Positions 50,045-57,325 of a stretch of DNA of 57,325 bases are shown here, piece by piece (position 1 is the first letter of the stretch; each line of letters opens with the position of its first letter). The notes below the pieces were generated by a model. That model had not been told where the DNA came from. It made no database searches and saw nothing but the letters and a program-made list of their open reading frames with translations. This stretch comes from CANHEE01 sp043777755 (GTDB lineage Bacteria > Bacteroidota > Bacteroidia > Chitinophagales > Saprospiraceae), in contig JAYWHK010000199.1 in the NCBI GenBank assembly GCA_043777755.1, positions 1-57,325 of the forward strand. Direction: 5' to 3'. A program made the translations under genes and the position numbers.

Positions 50045-52699
50045 ATGAATACAGGTTCACATACAAAAAGAAAATGGTTAAAGCGGCTATTGATTGGCTT
50101 TGCTGTAGCCATCGTATTGCTATTACTCCTTCTTACTTTGTTTGAAAAAACTATTGGTCGCCGTATCGTTTCCGAAATCAACAATAATATTACCACCGAA
50201 ATTCGAGTAAAAGATTTCTCCTTATCCTTGATTCGCTCGTTCCCAAGTGTTGCACTGGATTTACGCAATGTTACTTTACTGGGAACAGACGAGCAAGTGA
50301 TGCTCAAAGCAGCGCATTTGCGTTTCCAATTTGGTTTATTTAGCCTTTTTTCAAAAAAAATTGACATACAATCCGTCATTGTGGAAAATGGTGCTTTTTT
50401 GTTAAAAGTTAATAAAAATGGAAAAAACAATTACGATATTTTAAAACCTTCCAAGGCAGATACTAAAAACGATGTTGCTTTTGTTTTGAAAAAAGCTGTT
50501 TTTGAAGACATTACAATTGGTTATGAGAATATTTTAGAAGTTCAAAATATTGGTTTGACCATTGACAAAGCAAGTTTTAAAGGTTCTTTTTCCGCTAAAA
50601 ACTTTGAATTAAAAAGCAATGCAAGTTTACGCTCGCATGGCATCACTTTGGGTAAAAATACTTTTTTACAAAACAATCTGCTCAATTATACAACTGCGAT
50701 TAAAGTTGATTTAGAAAAAAACAGTTACGACATCAAACAGTTTGAATTGGACATTGAAAAAAATATTTTTGATGTAACAGGAACGGTGCAATCAGGAAAA
50801 AACAGCAATACTTTTAACCTCGATTTTAATGGTAAAAAATGTGATTTGTCTTCGTTGTTGAAATTACTTCCCAATCAATACCGTTCTTCATTTGCAGGTT
50901 TTGAAAGTGATGGAAACATTAGTGCAAAAGCAAGTGTAAAGGGTATCTTGAGTAAAAATCAAAACCCTGCGATTGTTGCGGAATTAAATCTAAAAAATGG
51001 AAGTTTAAAAAGCAATAAATTAAGCAATGCACTTGAAAATGTAAGTTTTACAGCTAATTTCAGTAATGGTGCAGCGCAAAATGCCACAAGCTCTACATTT
51101 TTGATTCCTGATTTTCAAGGTTTTTTCGGAAAACAAGAGCTGAATTTAAAACTGGGCGTAAAAAATTTAGAACTACCATACATTGATTTTTATTTGAATG
51201 GGAAAATTCCTGTCCAAGCGGTTCATGAATTAATGGCAGAAAAAAGTAGTGCAGGAAGTGGTTTTATTACTTTACAAGACATTAGTGTACAAGGTTTTTT
51301 AGACGACATGAAAAGCCTAAATCGTATATCACAAGTAAAAATGTCAGGTAATATTGACGCTGAAAATATTGCAATGGCTTTTCCGAAAGGGCAATTGAAT
51401 GTTCCTTCAGGTAATATCAAATTTGATAATAATAATATTACTATCAAAGAGTTGAGTGTTGAGGGACTTGATAATGCGATGATTTTGAATGGAAATGTTG
51501 GTAATTTTTTGCCTGTTTTTTTAAAAGATTCTACAAACCAAAACACAAAATTGGATTTTACAGCAAAATTAAATGCGTCAAAAATGAATTTGGATAAACT
51601 TTTAGCAGCTACTTCTTCTGACAAAAAAACAAGCAATACATCGAAAAACAATCCAACAAAAACAAACGAAAAACCTTTTTACAAATACCTTTCAGGAACG
51701 TTTCAATCTGATATACAAGATTTTGAATACCAACGCTTTAAAGGAAAAAACTTCCTCGGTGTTCTTAATTTTGACGATGATAATATTGGTATTAATGGAA
51801 ATATTGAAGCCATGGGCGGTACGATGATACTCAAAGGAAGGGTTGCCCTGCACAAAAATGCAGATTTACACGCTACAATTGCCGCTAATCAGATAGATGC
51901 AACAACTTTTTTTTATCAATGTGAAAATTTTGGACAAAGTGTTTTACAAGATAAAAACATCAAAGGAAATCTCAGCACACGCATCGTAATTGATGGAAAA
52001 TGGAATGAGAAAGGTGATTTTTCTAACAAAGACTTGATTGCTTATGCATACTTAAATGTACAAAATGGAGAGTTGAAAAACATCAAAATGTTAGAGGATT
52101 TTTCTACTTTTGTCAAAATCGAAGATTTAAGTAATATCAAATTCACCAATCTCGAAAACTGGTTTGAAATTCGTGACGGCTGGACGTATATGCCCGTAAT
52201 GGAACTTCGCAACAATGCCTTGAACATGAGCGTTAGCGGCAGTCATTCCTTTAACAATGACATCAATTACAATATAAAAGTCAATGCCGCACAGGTCGTA
52301 ATTAATCGTTTTAAAAAATTCAATCCAAAACTTTCTCCCCAAAAAGACATCGAAGACGATGGCGTATTTGACCTTTTTTTCAATATGAAAGGTACATTGG
52401 ATAAATACGAAATTGAGCAGGCTAAGACTTATGTCAAAGGTGAATTTGAAAGGGGCATTGTTCGTCGCAGAGAAATTCAGACAAAACTCAATGCTGCCAT
52501 GAGTGGCAAAGACTATCAATTACAAGAAAAAATGCTTTTTAAAGCGGACAAAAATACTTCTACTACAAACGCTAATGCGATGCCAATACCAAAAGATAAA
52601 GCACCGCAGAAAAATTTTGTTTTGCCAAAAAATTACAAACCTAAAAGTAATAAAAAAGAAAAAGATGAATTGGGCAATGAGTTTTTAGAAGGTTTTTAA
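50045..52699 (+). CDS. AsmA-family envelope protein
   Basis: 884 residues. One N-terminal membrane anchor (about 12-35, LLIGFAVAIVLLLLLLTLF) followed directly by the AsmA start pattern IVSEINNNITTEIRVKDFSLSLIRSFPSVALDLRNVTL. The long middle is repeated beta-strand sequence expected to form the groove of a bridge-like lipid-transfer protein (repeating beta groove); the C-terminal DUF-type AsmA_2-like block includes GNLSTRIVIDGKWNEKGDFS and KFTNLENWFEIRDGWTYMP. It likely moves or controls phospholipids between inner and outer membrane (family knowledge). Its stop abuts, with no gap, the stop of the convergent cyclase gene. Confidence 0.85.
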   Translation: MNTGSHTKRKWLKRLLIGFAVAIVLLLLLLTLFEKTIGRRIVSEINNNITTEIRVKDFSLSLIRSFPSVALDLRNVTLLGTDEQVMLKAAHLRFQFGLFSLFSKKIDIQSVIVENGAFLLKVNKNGKNNYDILKPSKADTKNDVAFVLKKAVFEDITIGYENILEVQNIGLTIDKASFKGSFSAKNFELKSNASLRSHGITLGKNTFLQNNLLNYTTAIKVDLEKNSYDIKQFELDIEKNIFDVTGTVQSGKNSNTFNLDFNGKKCDLSSLLKLLPNQYRSSFAGFESDGNISAKASVKGILSKNQNPAIVAELNLKNGSLKSNKLSNALENVSFTANFSNGAAQNATSSTFLIPDFQGFFGKQELNLKLGVKNLELPYIDFYLNGKIPVQAVHELMAEKSSAGSGFITLQDISVQGFLDDMKSLNRISQVKMSGNIDAENIAMAFPKGQLNVPSGNIKFDNNNITIKELSVEGLDNAMILNGNVGNFLPVFLKDSTNQNTKLDFTAKLNASKMNLDKLLAATSSDKKTSNTSKNNPTKTNEKPFYKYLSGTFQSDIQDFEYQRFKGKNFLGVLNFDDDNIGINGNIEAMGGTMILKGRVALHKNADLHATIAANQIDATTFFYQCENFGQSVLQDKNIKGNLSTRIVIDGKWNEKGDFSNKDLIAYAYLNVQNGELKNIKMLEDFSTFVKIEDLSNIKFTNLENWFEIRDGWTYMPVMELRNNALNMSVSGSHSFNNDINYNIKVNAAQVVINRFKKFNPKLSPQKDIEDDGVFDLFFNMKGTLDKYEIEQAKTYVKGEFERGIVRRREIQTKLNAAMSGKDYQLQEKMLFKADKNTSTTNANAMPIPKDKAPQKNFVLPKNYKPKSNKKEKDELGNEFLEGF

Positions 52700-54325
52700 T
52701 TATTTCACCATTTTATCAATAACATAGTACATATCAACTTCGCCTTTATTTTTGGCAGGAAGTTTTCCTCTATAATGACAATTGTAATCGTACTTTACAA
52801 TCCAATATGTTGATTCTGAGATATTTACCTTCCCAGGTTCGCACGTTTGTTCCATGCGAGCTGCAACATTTACGGTATCTCCCCAAATGTCATACGCAAA
52901 CTTTTTACTACCAACAACACCTGCGACTACGGGACCCGTATGTATTCCAATCCTTGCCTCAAAATAAGGCAAATCTCTCGAAATTCTATCTTGTTTGTAG
53001 TCTTCCAGAAACTCTTGCATTTCAAGAGCTGCCTTTACGATTTTAGCAGGAGAACCGCCACTTTGAGTCAATCCAGAAGCACACATATAAGCATCGCCAA
53101 TGGTTTTTATTTTTTCAATATTGTATTGACCAATGATAAAATCAAATGCTTTGAAGCAATAATCCAACTCTTGTACCAATTGCTCGGGTGTTAATCGCTC
53201 AGAAATAGTCGTAAAATTTTTGAAATCGCTAAAAAGCACACTTACTTCTTTGTATTGACGAGCTTGCGCTTTGCCCTCTCGTTTGAGTTCATCTGCGATA
53301 GAGGCTGGTAAAATATTCAACAACAATTCGTCGGAACGTTGGCGTTCCGCTTCAATGGTTTTGTTTTTTTCTTCTAAATCCTTAGCCGATTTTTTCTTTT
53401 GGCGGTAACGGGTATAAAAAATACCAGCAAACGCCAAAATCACCAAAGCTCCACCACCAAAAATAGAGCGTGTTTTGTTAAGTTCTTTGTCTTTAATAGC
53501 CAATTCTTTCACTTGGTCAATCGAATCTAATTTTTGCTGTTTTTTCAAACCAGAGATGACCAACTGACGACGTTCTGCCAAAAGTTTCGTTTTAGCTTGT
53601 TCGGCAGACATATTATTGATTTCATTTTCCTTGGCATTGATTTGCGATTCAACGTCTTGCTTTTCTTGTTTTTGTCGTTCCAACTGACGTTGGGCATCTG
53701 CAAATTTTGCTTTTTCGCCACCTAATCTTTGCTCTAAATTTGGATTACTTTGTATTTGCTGGCGCAATTGCCCATTTTCTTGCTGCAAACGCTCATTTTC
53801 TTTACTTAACATTTGCCAACGAGCATTGTCATTACCACTATTATTGGTAGAAGGTTGCATTGTTGTTTTAGAACCACCGCCTTTTTTCTTTAATAAGTCG
53901 GCTGCAAAAAGCCCATATTTTGCGGCTTCTTTGTAATCGTTTTCACGTTGTGCATTGCTAATTAATTGTCTGTAACAATCAGAAGCCAAGGCAAAATCAC
54001 CATAAGATGCAGCGTGACGCTCACAACGCTCAAATTTTGCTTTGGCTTGTGTATAATTTCGCTGCACAATATATGCCTCCGCACCCAACCATGACGATTG
54101 CGCTTGTACCTGTACGTTGCTCAACAAACTTGCCAAATCGTAGGCTTTTTGAGCAAAAGTCGCTGCTTTTTTTGGGTCACTGTCTTTGTTTTGCTGCGCA
54201 ATTTGCATAGCAATCTGCATCTGTTCTTGCTTAGAACCTGCTTTGCTGAATTGACTTTCAAGCGTTTGTGCAGAAGAAGATGAAACAGAAAATAAAATTA
54301 TTAGTATAGAAAAGAAAAATCTCAT
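52700..54325 (-). CDS. Membrane-anchored TPR/coiled-coil class III adenylate cyclase
   Basis: 541 residues. Signal peptide (to about Ala19), TPR-like helices (20-150), a long Gln/Glu/Lys coiled coil (about 175-285), one membrane span (about 287-307) and a cytoplasmic class III cyclase domain (about 355-541). Metal-binding Asp367 (FSDFKNF) and Asp411 (TIGDAYM), purine-selecting Lys407 and Asp479 (AYDIWG), and transition-state Asn486 and Arg490 (VNVAARME) are all present. The Lys/Asp pair predicts ATP rather than GTP as substrate. The periplasmic part presumably senses a protein or envelope signal. Confidence 0.9.
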   Translation of the reverse strand: MRFFFSILIILFSVSSSSAQTLESQFSKAGSKQEQMQIAMQIAQQNKDSDPKKAATFAQKAYDLASLLSNVQVQAQSSWLGAEAYIVQRNYTQAKAKFERCERHAASYGDFALASDCYRQLISNAQRENDYKEAAKYGLFAADLLKKKGGGSKTTMQPSTNNSGNDNARWQMLSKENERLQQENGQLRQQIQSNPNLEQRLGGEKAKFADAQRQLERQKQEKQDVESQINAKENEINNMSAEQAKTKLLAERRQLVISGLKKQQKLDSIDQVKELAIKDKELNKTRSIFGGGALVILAFAGIFYTRYRQKKKSAKDLEEKNKTIEAERQRSDELLLNILPASIADELKREGKAQARQYKEVSVLFSDFKNFTTISERLTPEQLVQELDYCFKAFDFIIGQYNIEKIKTIGDAYMCASGLTQSGGSPAKIVKAALEMQEFLEDYKQDRISRDLPYFEARIGIHTGPVVAGVVGSKKFAYDIWGDTVNVAARMEQTCEPGKVNISESTYWIVKYDYNCHYRGKLPAKNKGEVDMYYVIDKMVK

Positions 54326-54413
54326 ATTAATCAGATGTTTAGCGAAGGCAAAGAAACGGAAAAAGAAAGAATTTTTTTATAAAAAATGTAAAAATTTACG
54401 TATTTCACTTCTT

Positions 54414-54554
54414 AAGTAGTTGGGCTAAAATAAACGTGGTTATTTTTTTCAGTCGATTGCTCAAAAAGTGATAAATAACTTCCTTATAGTCAGCTATTTA
54501 TCACTTTTTTCTCAACGACAAAATAACCACGTTTATTTCTATACGCCTGCTTAG
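54414..54554 (+). repeat. Family A palindromic repeat, full 141-bp copy 2
   Basis: Same length and order as 15708-15848. The inner stem here reads AAAAAGTGATAAATA with TATTTATCACTTTTTT, where copy 1 has GTTATAAATA with TATTTATAAC: a T-A pair replaced by G-C on both arms. It lies in the upstream region of the cyclase gene, next to the dnaK terminator. Confidence 0.88.
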
Positions 54555-54558
54555 CATA

Positions 54559-54600
54559 AAAAAAACCGCTTTCTCTTTCATAAAAAAGAGAAAAGCGGTT
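54559..54600 (-). terminator. Intrinsic terminator of dnaK
   Basis: AACCGCTTTCTCTTT pairs with AAAGAGAAAGCGGTT; on the minus strand it is followed by eight T. Confidence 0.88.
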
Positions 54601-54626
54601 CAACAAAACAAAACAAAACTTTATTA

Positions 54627-56516
54627 TTACTTAACTTCTTCGTATTCTGCATCGCTTACAGTGTCATCGCTTTGTAGATTTGCACCAGCCTGTTGACCTG
54701 TTGCACCACCAGCTTGTGTATCTTGATACATATCTTGGCTTGCTGCTTGCCATGCTGCATTTAATCTTTCCATTGCAGTATCAATTGCAGAGATTTCTTG
54801 CATCTTGTGTGCTTCACGAAGTTCGTCTAAAGCATTTTCGATGGTTTCTTTTTTATCTGCTGGTAATTTTTCACCATATTCTTTCAATTGCTTTTCCGTT
54901 TGGAAAATCAAAGAATCTGCCATGTTTAACTTTTCTACTTTGTCACGAGCTTGACGGTCAGCATCTGCATTTAATTCAGCCTCTGCTTTCATTCGAGCAA
55001 CTTCTTCTTTGCTCAAACCTGTACCAGCTTCGATACGAACAGTTTGTTGCTTACCCGTTCCTTTATCTTGAGCCGATACACTCAACATACCATTAGCATC
55101 CATATCAAAAGTTACTTCGATTTGAGGAACGCCACGCTGCGCTGGAGGAATTCCATCTAAGTGGAAACGACCTACAGTACGGTTGTCACGAGCCATTGGG
55201 CGTTCACCTTGCAAAATGTGGATTTCCACACTTGGCTGGTTGTCGCTTGCAGTCGAATATGTTTTAGATTTTTTTGTAGGAATGGTTGTATTCGCCTCAA
55301 TAACCACGTCATAAACGCCGCCCATCGTTTCGATACCCATTGACAATGGCGTTACGTCCAATAACAATACATCTTTTACGTCGCCAGAAAGGACACCACC
55401 TTGAATCGCTGCACCAATTGCTACAACTTCGTCAGGATTTACACCTTTATTTGGTTTTTTACCAAAAAACTCTTCTACTGCTTGTTGGATACGAGGAATA
55501 CGAGTAGAACCTCCTACCAAAATAACTTCGTGAATATCATTGGTTGTCATACCAGCATCTTTTAATGCTTGGCGACAAGGCTCTAATGTACGACGAACCA
55601 AATCATCAGCCAATTGCTCAAATTTTGCACGGCTCAATTTCACAACCATGTGTTTTGGAACACCATCAACGGCTGTAATATATGGTAAGTTGATTTCAGT
55701 TTCTTGTGAAGAAGACAATTCAATTTTTGCTTTTTCCGCAGCATCTTTCAAACGTTGAAGTGCCATTGGATCTTTGCGTAAATCAATATTTTCTTGTGAT
55801 TTGAAGCTGTCCGCTAAGAAATTAATGATAACACGGTCAAAGTCGTCACCACCCAAGTGTGTATCACCGTTGGTAGATTTTACTTCAAAAACGCCACCGC
55901 CTAATTCCAAAACAGAGATGTCAAAAGTACCACCACCTAAGTCATATACCGCAATGGTCATGTCTTTGTTGCCTTTGTCCAAGCCATAAGCCAAAGCTGC
56001 CGCTGTCGGTTCGTTGATGATACGCTTTACAGTCAAACCAGCAACTTCACCAGCTTCTTTTGTAGCTTGACGTTGGCTATCGTTAAAGTAAGCAGGAACA
56101 GTAATGACCGCTTCTGTAACTTCTTGTCCTAAAAACTCTTCCGCAGTTTTCTTCATTTTTTGAAGAATCATGGCAGAGATTTCTTGAGGTGTATATAACC
56201 TACTGTCAATGTCCACACGACTTGTGTCATTGTCACCACGTACTACTTTGTACGGAGAGTGTTCCATTTCTTTTCCTACTTCAGAAAAACGTTGCCCCAT
56301 ATAGCGTTTGATAGAAGCGACTGTTTTCGTAGGATTTGTAATTGCTTGACGCTTTGCTGGTGCGCCAATTTTGCGCTCTCCATTTTCTAAAAAAGCCACG
56401 ATGGACGGCGTGGTACGTGCGCCTTCATCATTTGCAATAACTACTGGTTCGTTGCCTTCCATTACGGCAACACAAGAGTTGGTTGTACCTAAGTCGATAC
56501 CTATAATTTTACCCAT
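54627..56516 (-). CDS. dnaK: Chaperone DnaK (Hsp70)
   Basis: 629 residues. ATPase domain with GIDLGTTNSCVAVMEG, the VYDLGGGTFDISVLE phosphate-2 motif and VGGSTRIPRIQQAV; interdomain linker DVLLLDVTPLS; substrate-binding beta domain and helical lid ending in an Ala/Gln/Gly stretch and the acidic DDTVSDAEYEEVK tail, the E-E-V-K end resembling EEVD-like co-chaperone tails. It folds nascent and stress-damaged proteins with DnaJ and GrpE, whose genes are not adjacent. No CIRCE element is seen upstream. Ends with a strong terminator. Confidence 0.98.
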   Translation of the reverse strand: MGKIIGIDLGTTNSCVAVMEGNEPVVIANDEGARTTPSIVAFLENGERKIGAPAKRQAITNPTKTVASIKRYMGQRFSEVGKEMEHSPYKVVRGDNDTSRVDIDSRLYTPQEISAMILQKMKKTAEEFLGQEVTEAVITVPAYFNDSQRQATKEAGEVAGLTVKRIINEPTAAALAYGLDKGNKDMTIAVYDLGGGTFDISVLELGGGVFEVKSTNGDTHLGGDDFDRVIINFLADSFKSQENIDLRKDPMALQRLKDAAEKAKIELSSSQETEINLPYITAVDGVPKHMVVKLSRAKFEQLADDLVRRTLEPCRQALKDAGMTTNDIHEVILVGGSTRIPRIQQAVEEFFGKKPNKGVNPDEVVAIGAAIQGGVLSGDVKDVLLLDVTPLSMGIETMGGVYDVVIEANTTIPTKKSKTYSTASDNQPSVEIHILQGERPMARDNRTVGRFHLDGIPPAQRGVPQIEVTFDMDANGMLSVSAQDKGTGKQQTVRIEAGTGLSKEEVARMKAEAELNADADRQARDKVEKLNMADSLIFQTEKQLKEYGEKLPADKKETIENALDELREAHKMQEISAIDTAMERLNAAWQAASQDMYQDTQAGGATGQQAGANLQSDDTVSDAEYEEVK

Positions 56517-56580
56517 TGTAAAAAATATTAAAAGTCAGTTTAATTTTTTAAAATAATTCGCTTCTTAAATTTTAATCTTA

Positions 56581-56663
56581 TGAAAAAAATAATAGAAGCA
56601 CGACATGACTACTTTATCAATTCAAATGCCACAACGTTTTTTTGACATTGTGGCAGTTTTTTT
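56581..56663 (+). terminator. Plus-strand terminator with a tiny overlapping ORF
   Basis: TGCCACAA (56627-56634) pairs with TTGTGGCA (56648-56655), followed by TTTTTTT on the plus strand only. The only plus-strand ORF in front of it is a 21-codon frame near 56580 (MKKIIEARHDYFINSNATTF...), whose end overlaps the stem. This may mark the end of a small RNA; no promoter was recognised. Confidence 0.4.
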
Positions 56664-56821
56664 ATGACAAATTCGTTTTTTTGCAAAAAGAAAAGCGTAA
56701 AAAGAAGTGACAAAAAGACAGAATTGGGTTTTATATAATTGTAGGAGATGTGGTATAAAATATTTACACAAGTAGAATTGAGAATAAGTTTAGAGGTAGT
56801 TTAGTACAAGCACTTAAAAAT

Positions 56822-56862
56822 AAAAAGCCAACGAATAACTTGATTCGTTGGCTTTTTATTGG
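56822..56862 (-). terminator. Intrinsic terminator of the leader-peptide gene
   Basis: AAAAAGCCAACGAAT pairs with ATTCGTTGGCTTTTT; T-runs on both sides, positioned 20 bp after the stop of the minus-strand peptide gene. Confidence 0.8.
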
Positions 56863-56882
56863 GCAGTATTTACTTTTGATTT

Positions 56883-57116
56883 CTACCATTCAACACATAT
56901 AGTATCACCAGCTGAATTTTGGTAAAGGTTAGCTTTCATTGTTTGGTTTGTTCCAATACAAGAAACACTACCTTGCTGTAAAAAGCTCTGAACGATTGGG
57001 CTGCTCCAGCCGTAAGAAGAAAAGGTTCCTAAAAAACGCTTGCCGCCTTTAGTATTTGATAACTGAGTCAAAGTTAAGACCTCAGTATTTGCTGATTTTT
57101 GAATTAGATTCATCAT
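56883..57116 (-). CDS. Double-glycine-leader peptide, bacteriocin-like precursor
   Basis: 77 residues from MMNLIQKSAN. The leader (1-25) ends VLTLTQLSNTKGG. Leu at -12 and -7 and Gly-Gly at -2/-1 fit the double-glycine consensus cut by C39-peptidase ABC exporters; Thr at -4 replaces the usual hydrophobic residue. The predicted 52-residue core is Ser/Gly/Gln-rich with two cysteines (53 and 74) that could form one disulfide, and ends in a Trp. No transporter or immunity gene is seen before the window ends 209 bp upstream of the start, so partners are either to the right or unlinked. A secreted bacteriocin or signalling peptide are the main options. Confidence 0.65.
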   Translation of the reverse strand: MMNLIQKSANTEVLTLTQLSNTKGGKRFLGTFSSYGWSSPIVQSFLQQGSVSCIGTNQTMKANLYQNSAGDTICVEW

Positions 57117-57325
57117 AGTACGTAAAAATTTTAGTTATTAAAAAAAATTGAAGTGTTTTCTCTCATCAAGGTTGCGTATATCCCTGATTACTTGTACAAA
57201 ATTAATGCTTTCAATATAATGCTTACTACTCGATGTTCCAGTTTTCTAAAAACAGAACATTTTTAAAAAATTTAAAAAATAATATTTTAATTTATAATAA
57301 AATATCAATTTTTTATTTTTATAAA
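57117..57325. other. AT-rich upstream region at the window edge
   Basis: No gene. On the minus strand TAATTTTG near 57198-57205 matches the -7 box and would give a leader of about 80 bases for the peptide gene; spacing to a -33 TTG is poor. The last 80 bp are almost pure A/T. Confidence 0.35.

Overview
The window reads as a chromosomal segment of an AT-rich member of the Bacteroidota, probably Cytophagales or a related order. Support comes from the repeated Bacteroidota-type -7 promoter box (TAnnTTTG, most often TATCTTTG) in front of many genes, the near absence of Shine-Dalgarno motifs, and typical families: lipoproteins with Ser/Asn-rich lipoboxes, an outer-membrane DUF5723-type protein, a TPR histidine kinase, a fused E1 alpha/beta oxoacid dehydrogenase and a citrate synthase of the long eukaryote-like type. 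The assignment is inferred from gene content, not from a marker tree.

Layout. 1-3.9 kb (minus strand): a truncated transposase-like ORF, a putative PD-(D/E)XK-fold protein, Ppx/GppA phosphatase, a small outer-membrane barrel, ScpB and a MazG-like enzyme. 4.1-9.7 kb (plus): a lipoprotein, a DUF5723-type protein and a secreted M14 carboxypeptidase. 9.7-20 kb: a small ORF with a GC-rich structured stretch, HtpG, kynureninase, a vanadium haloperoxidase/PAP2 lipoprotein with a TPR protein, a DUF5682 protein, a small barrel protein and a tocopherol-cyclase-like protein. 20-33.9 kb: FadN-type beta-oxidation fusion, MFS exporter, small lipoprotein, oxoacid dehydrogenase E1, RF3, glutathione peroxidase, tRNA-Arg(CCG), hybrid histidine kinase without a nearby regulator, citrate synthase. 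33.9-35.4 kb: a repeat-rich accessory island holding an orphan 177-aa gene and a decayed 3' gene fragment (possible toxin/immunity remnant). 35.4-42.4 kb: pyrR-pyrB, PrsW-type protease, TsaC/Sua5, FAD oxidoreductase, sugar-binding-domain protein, glucosaminidase. 43-57.3 kb: recA, short mscL, the rimP-nusA-infB translation/transcription operon, AsmA-like protein, TPR/class III adenylate cyclase, dnaK, and a double-glycine-leader peptide gene.

Most genes are housekeeping and unlinked in function. The clear functional units are rimP-nusA-infB, pyrR-pyrB, the haloperoxidase/TPR pair and perhaps the 4-9.7 kb envelope cluster.

The most unusual content is non-coding. Family A is a 141-bp palindromic element with two full copies that differ by a compensatory base-pair change, two 48-bp internally deleted copies and two diverged relatives. 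Family B is a 161-bp element with two copies, in the same orientation, ending 14-20 bp upstream of the start codons of unrelated genes and differing by a reverse-complemented hairpin tip. A 179-bp inverted-repeat element sits between 10-bp direct repeats. I found no CRISPR array, prophage or complete defence system.
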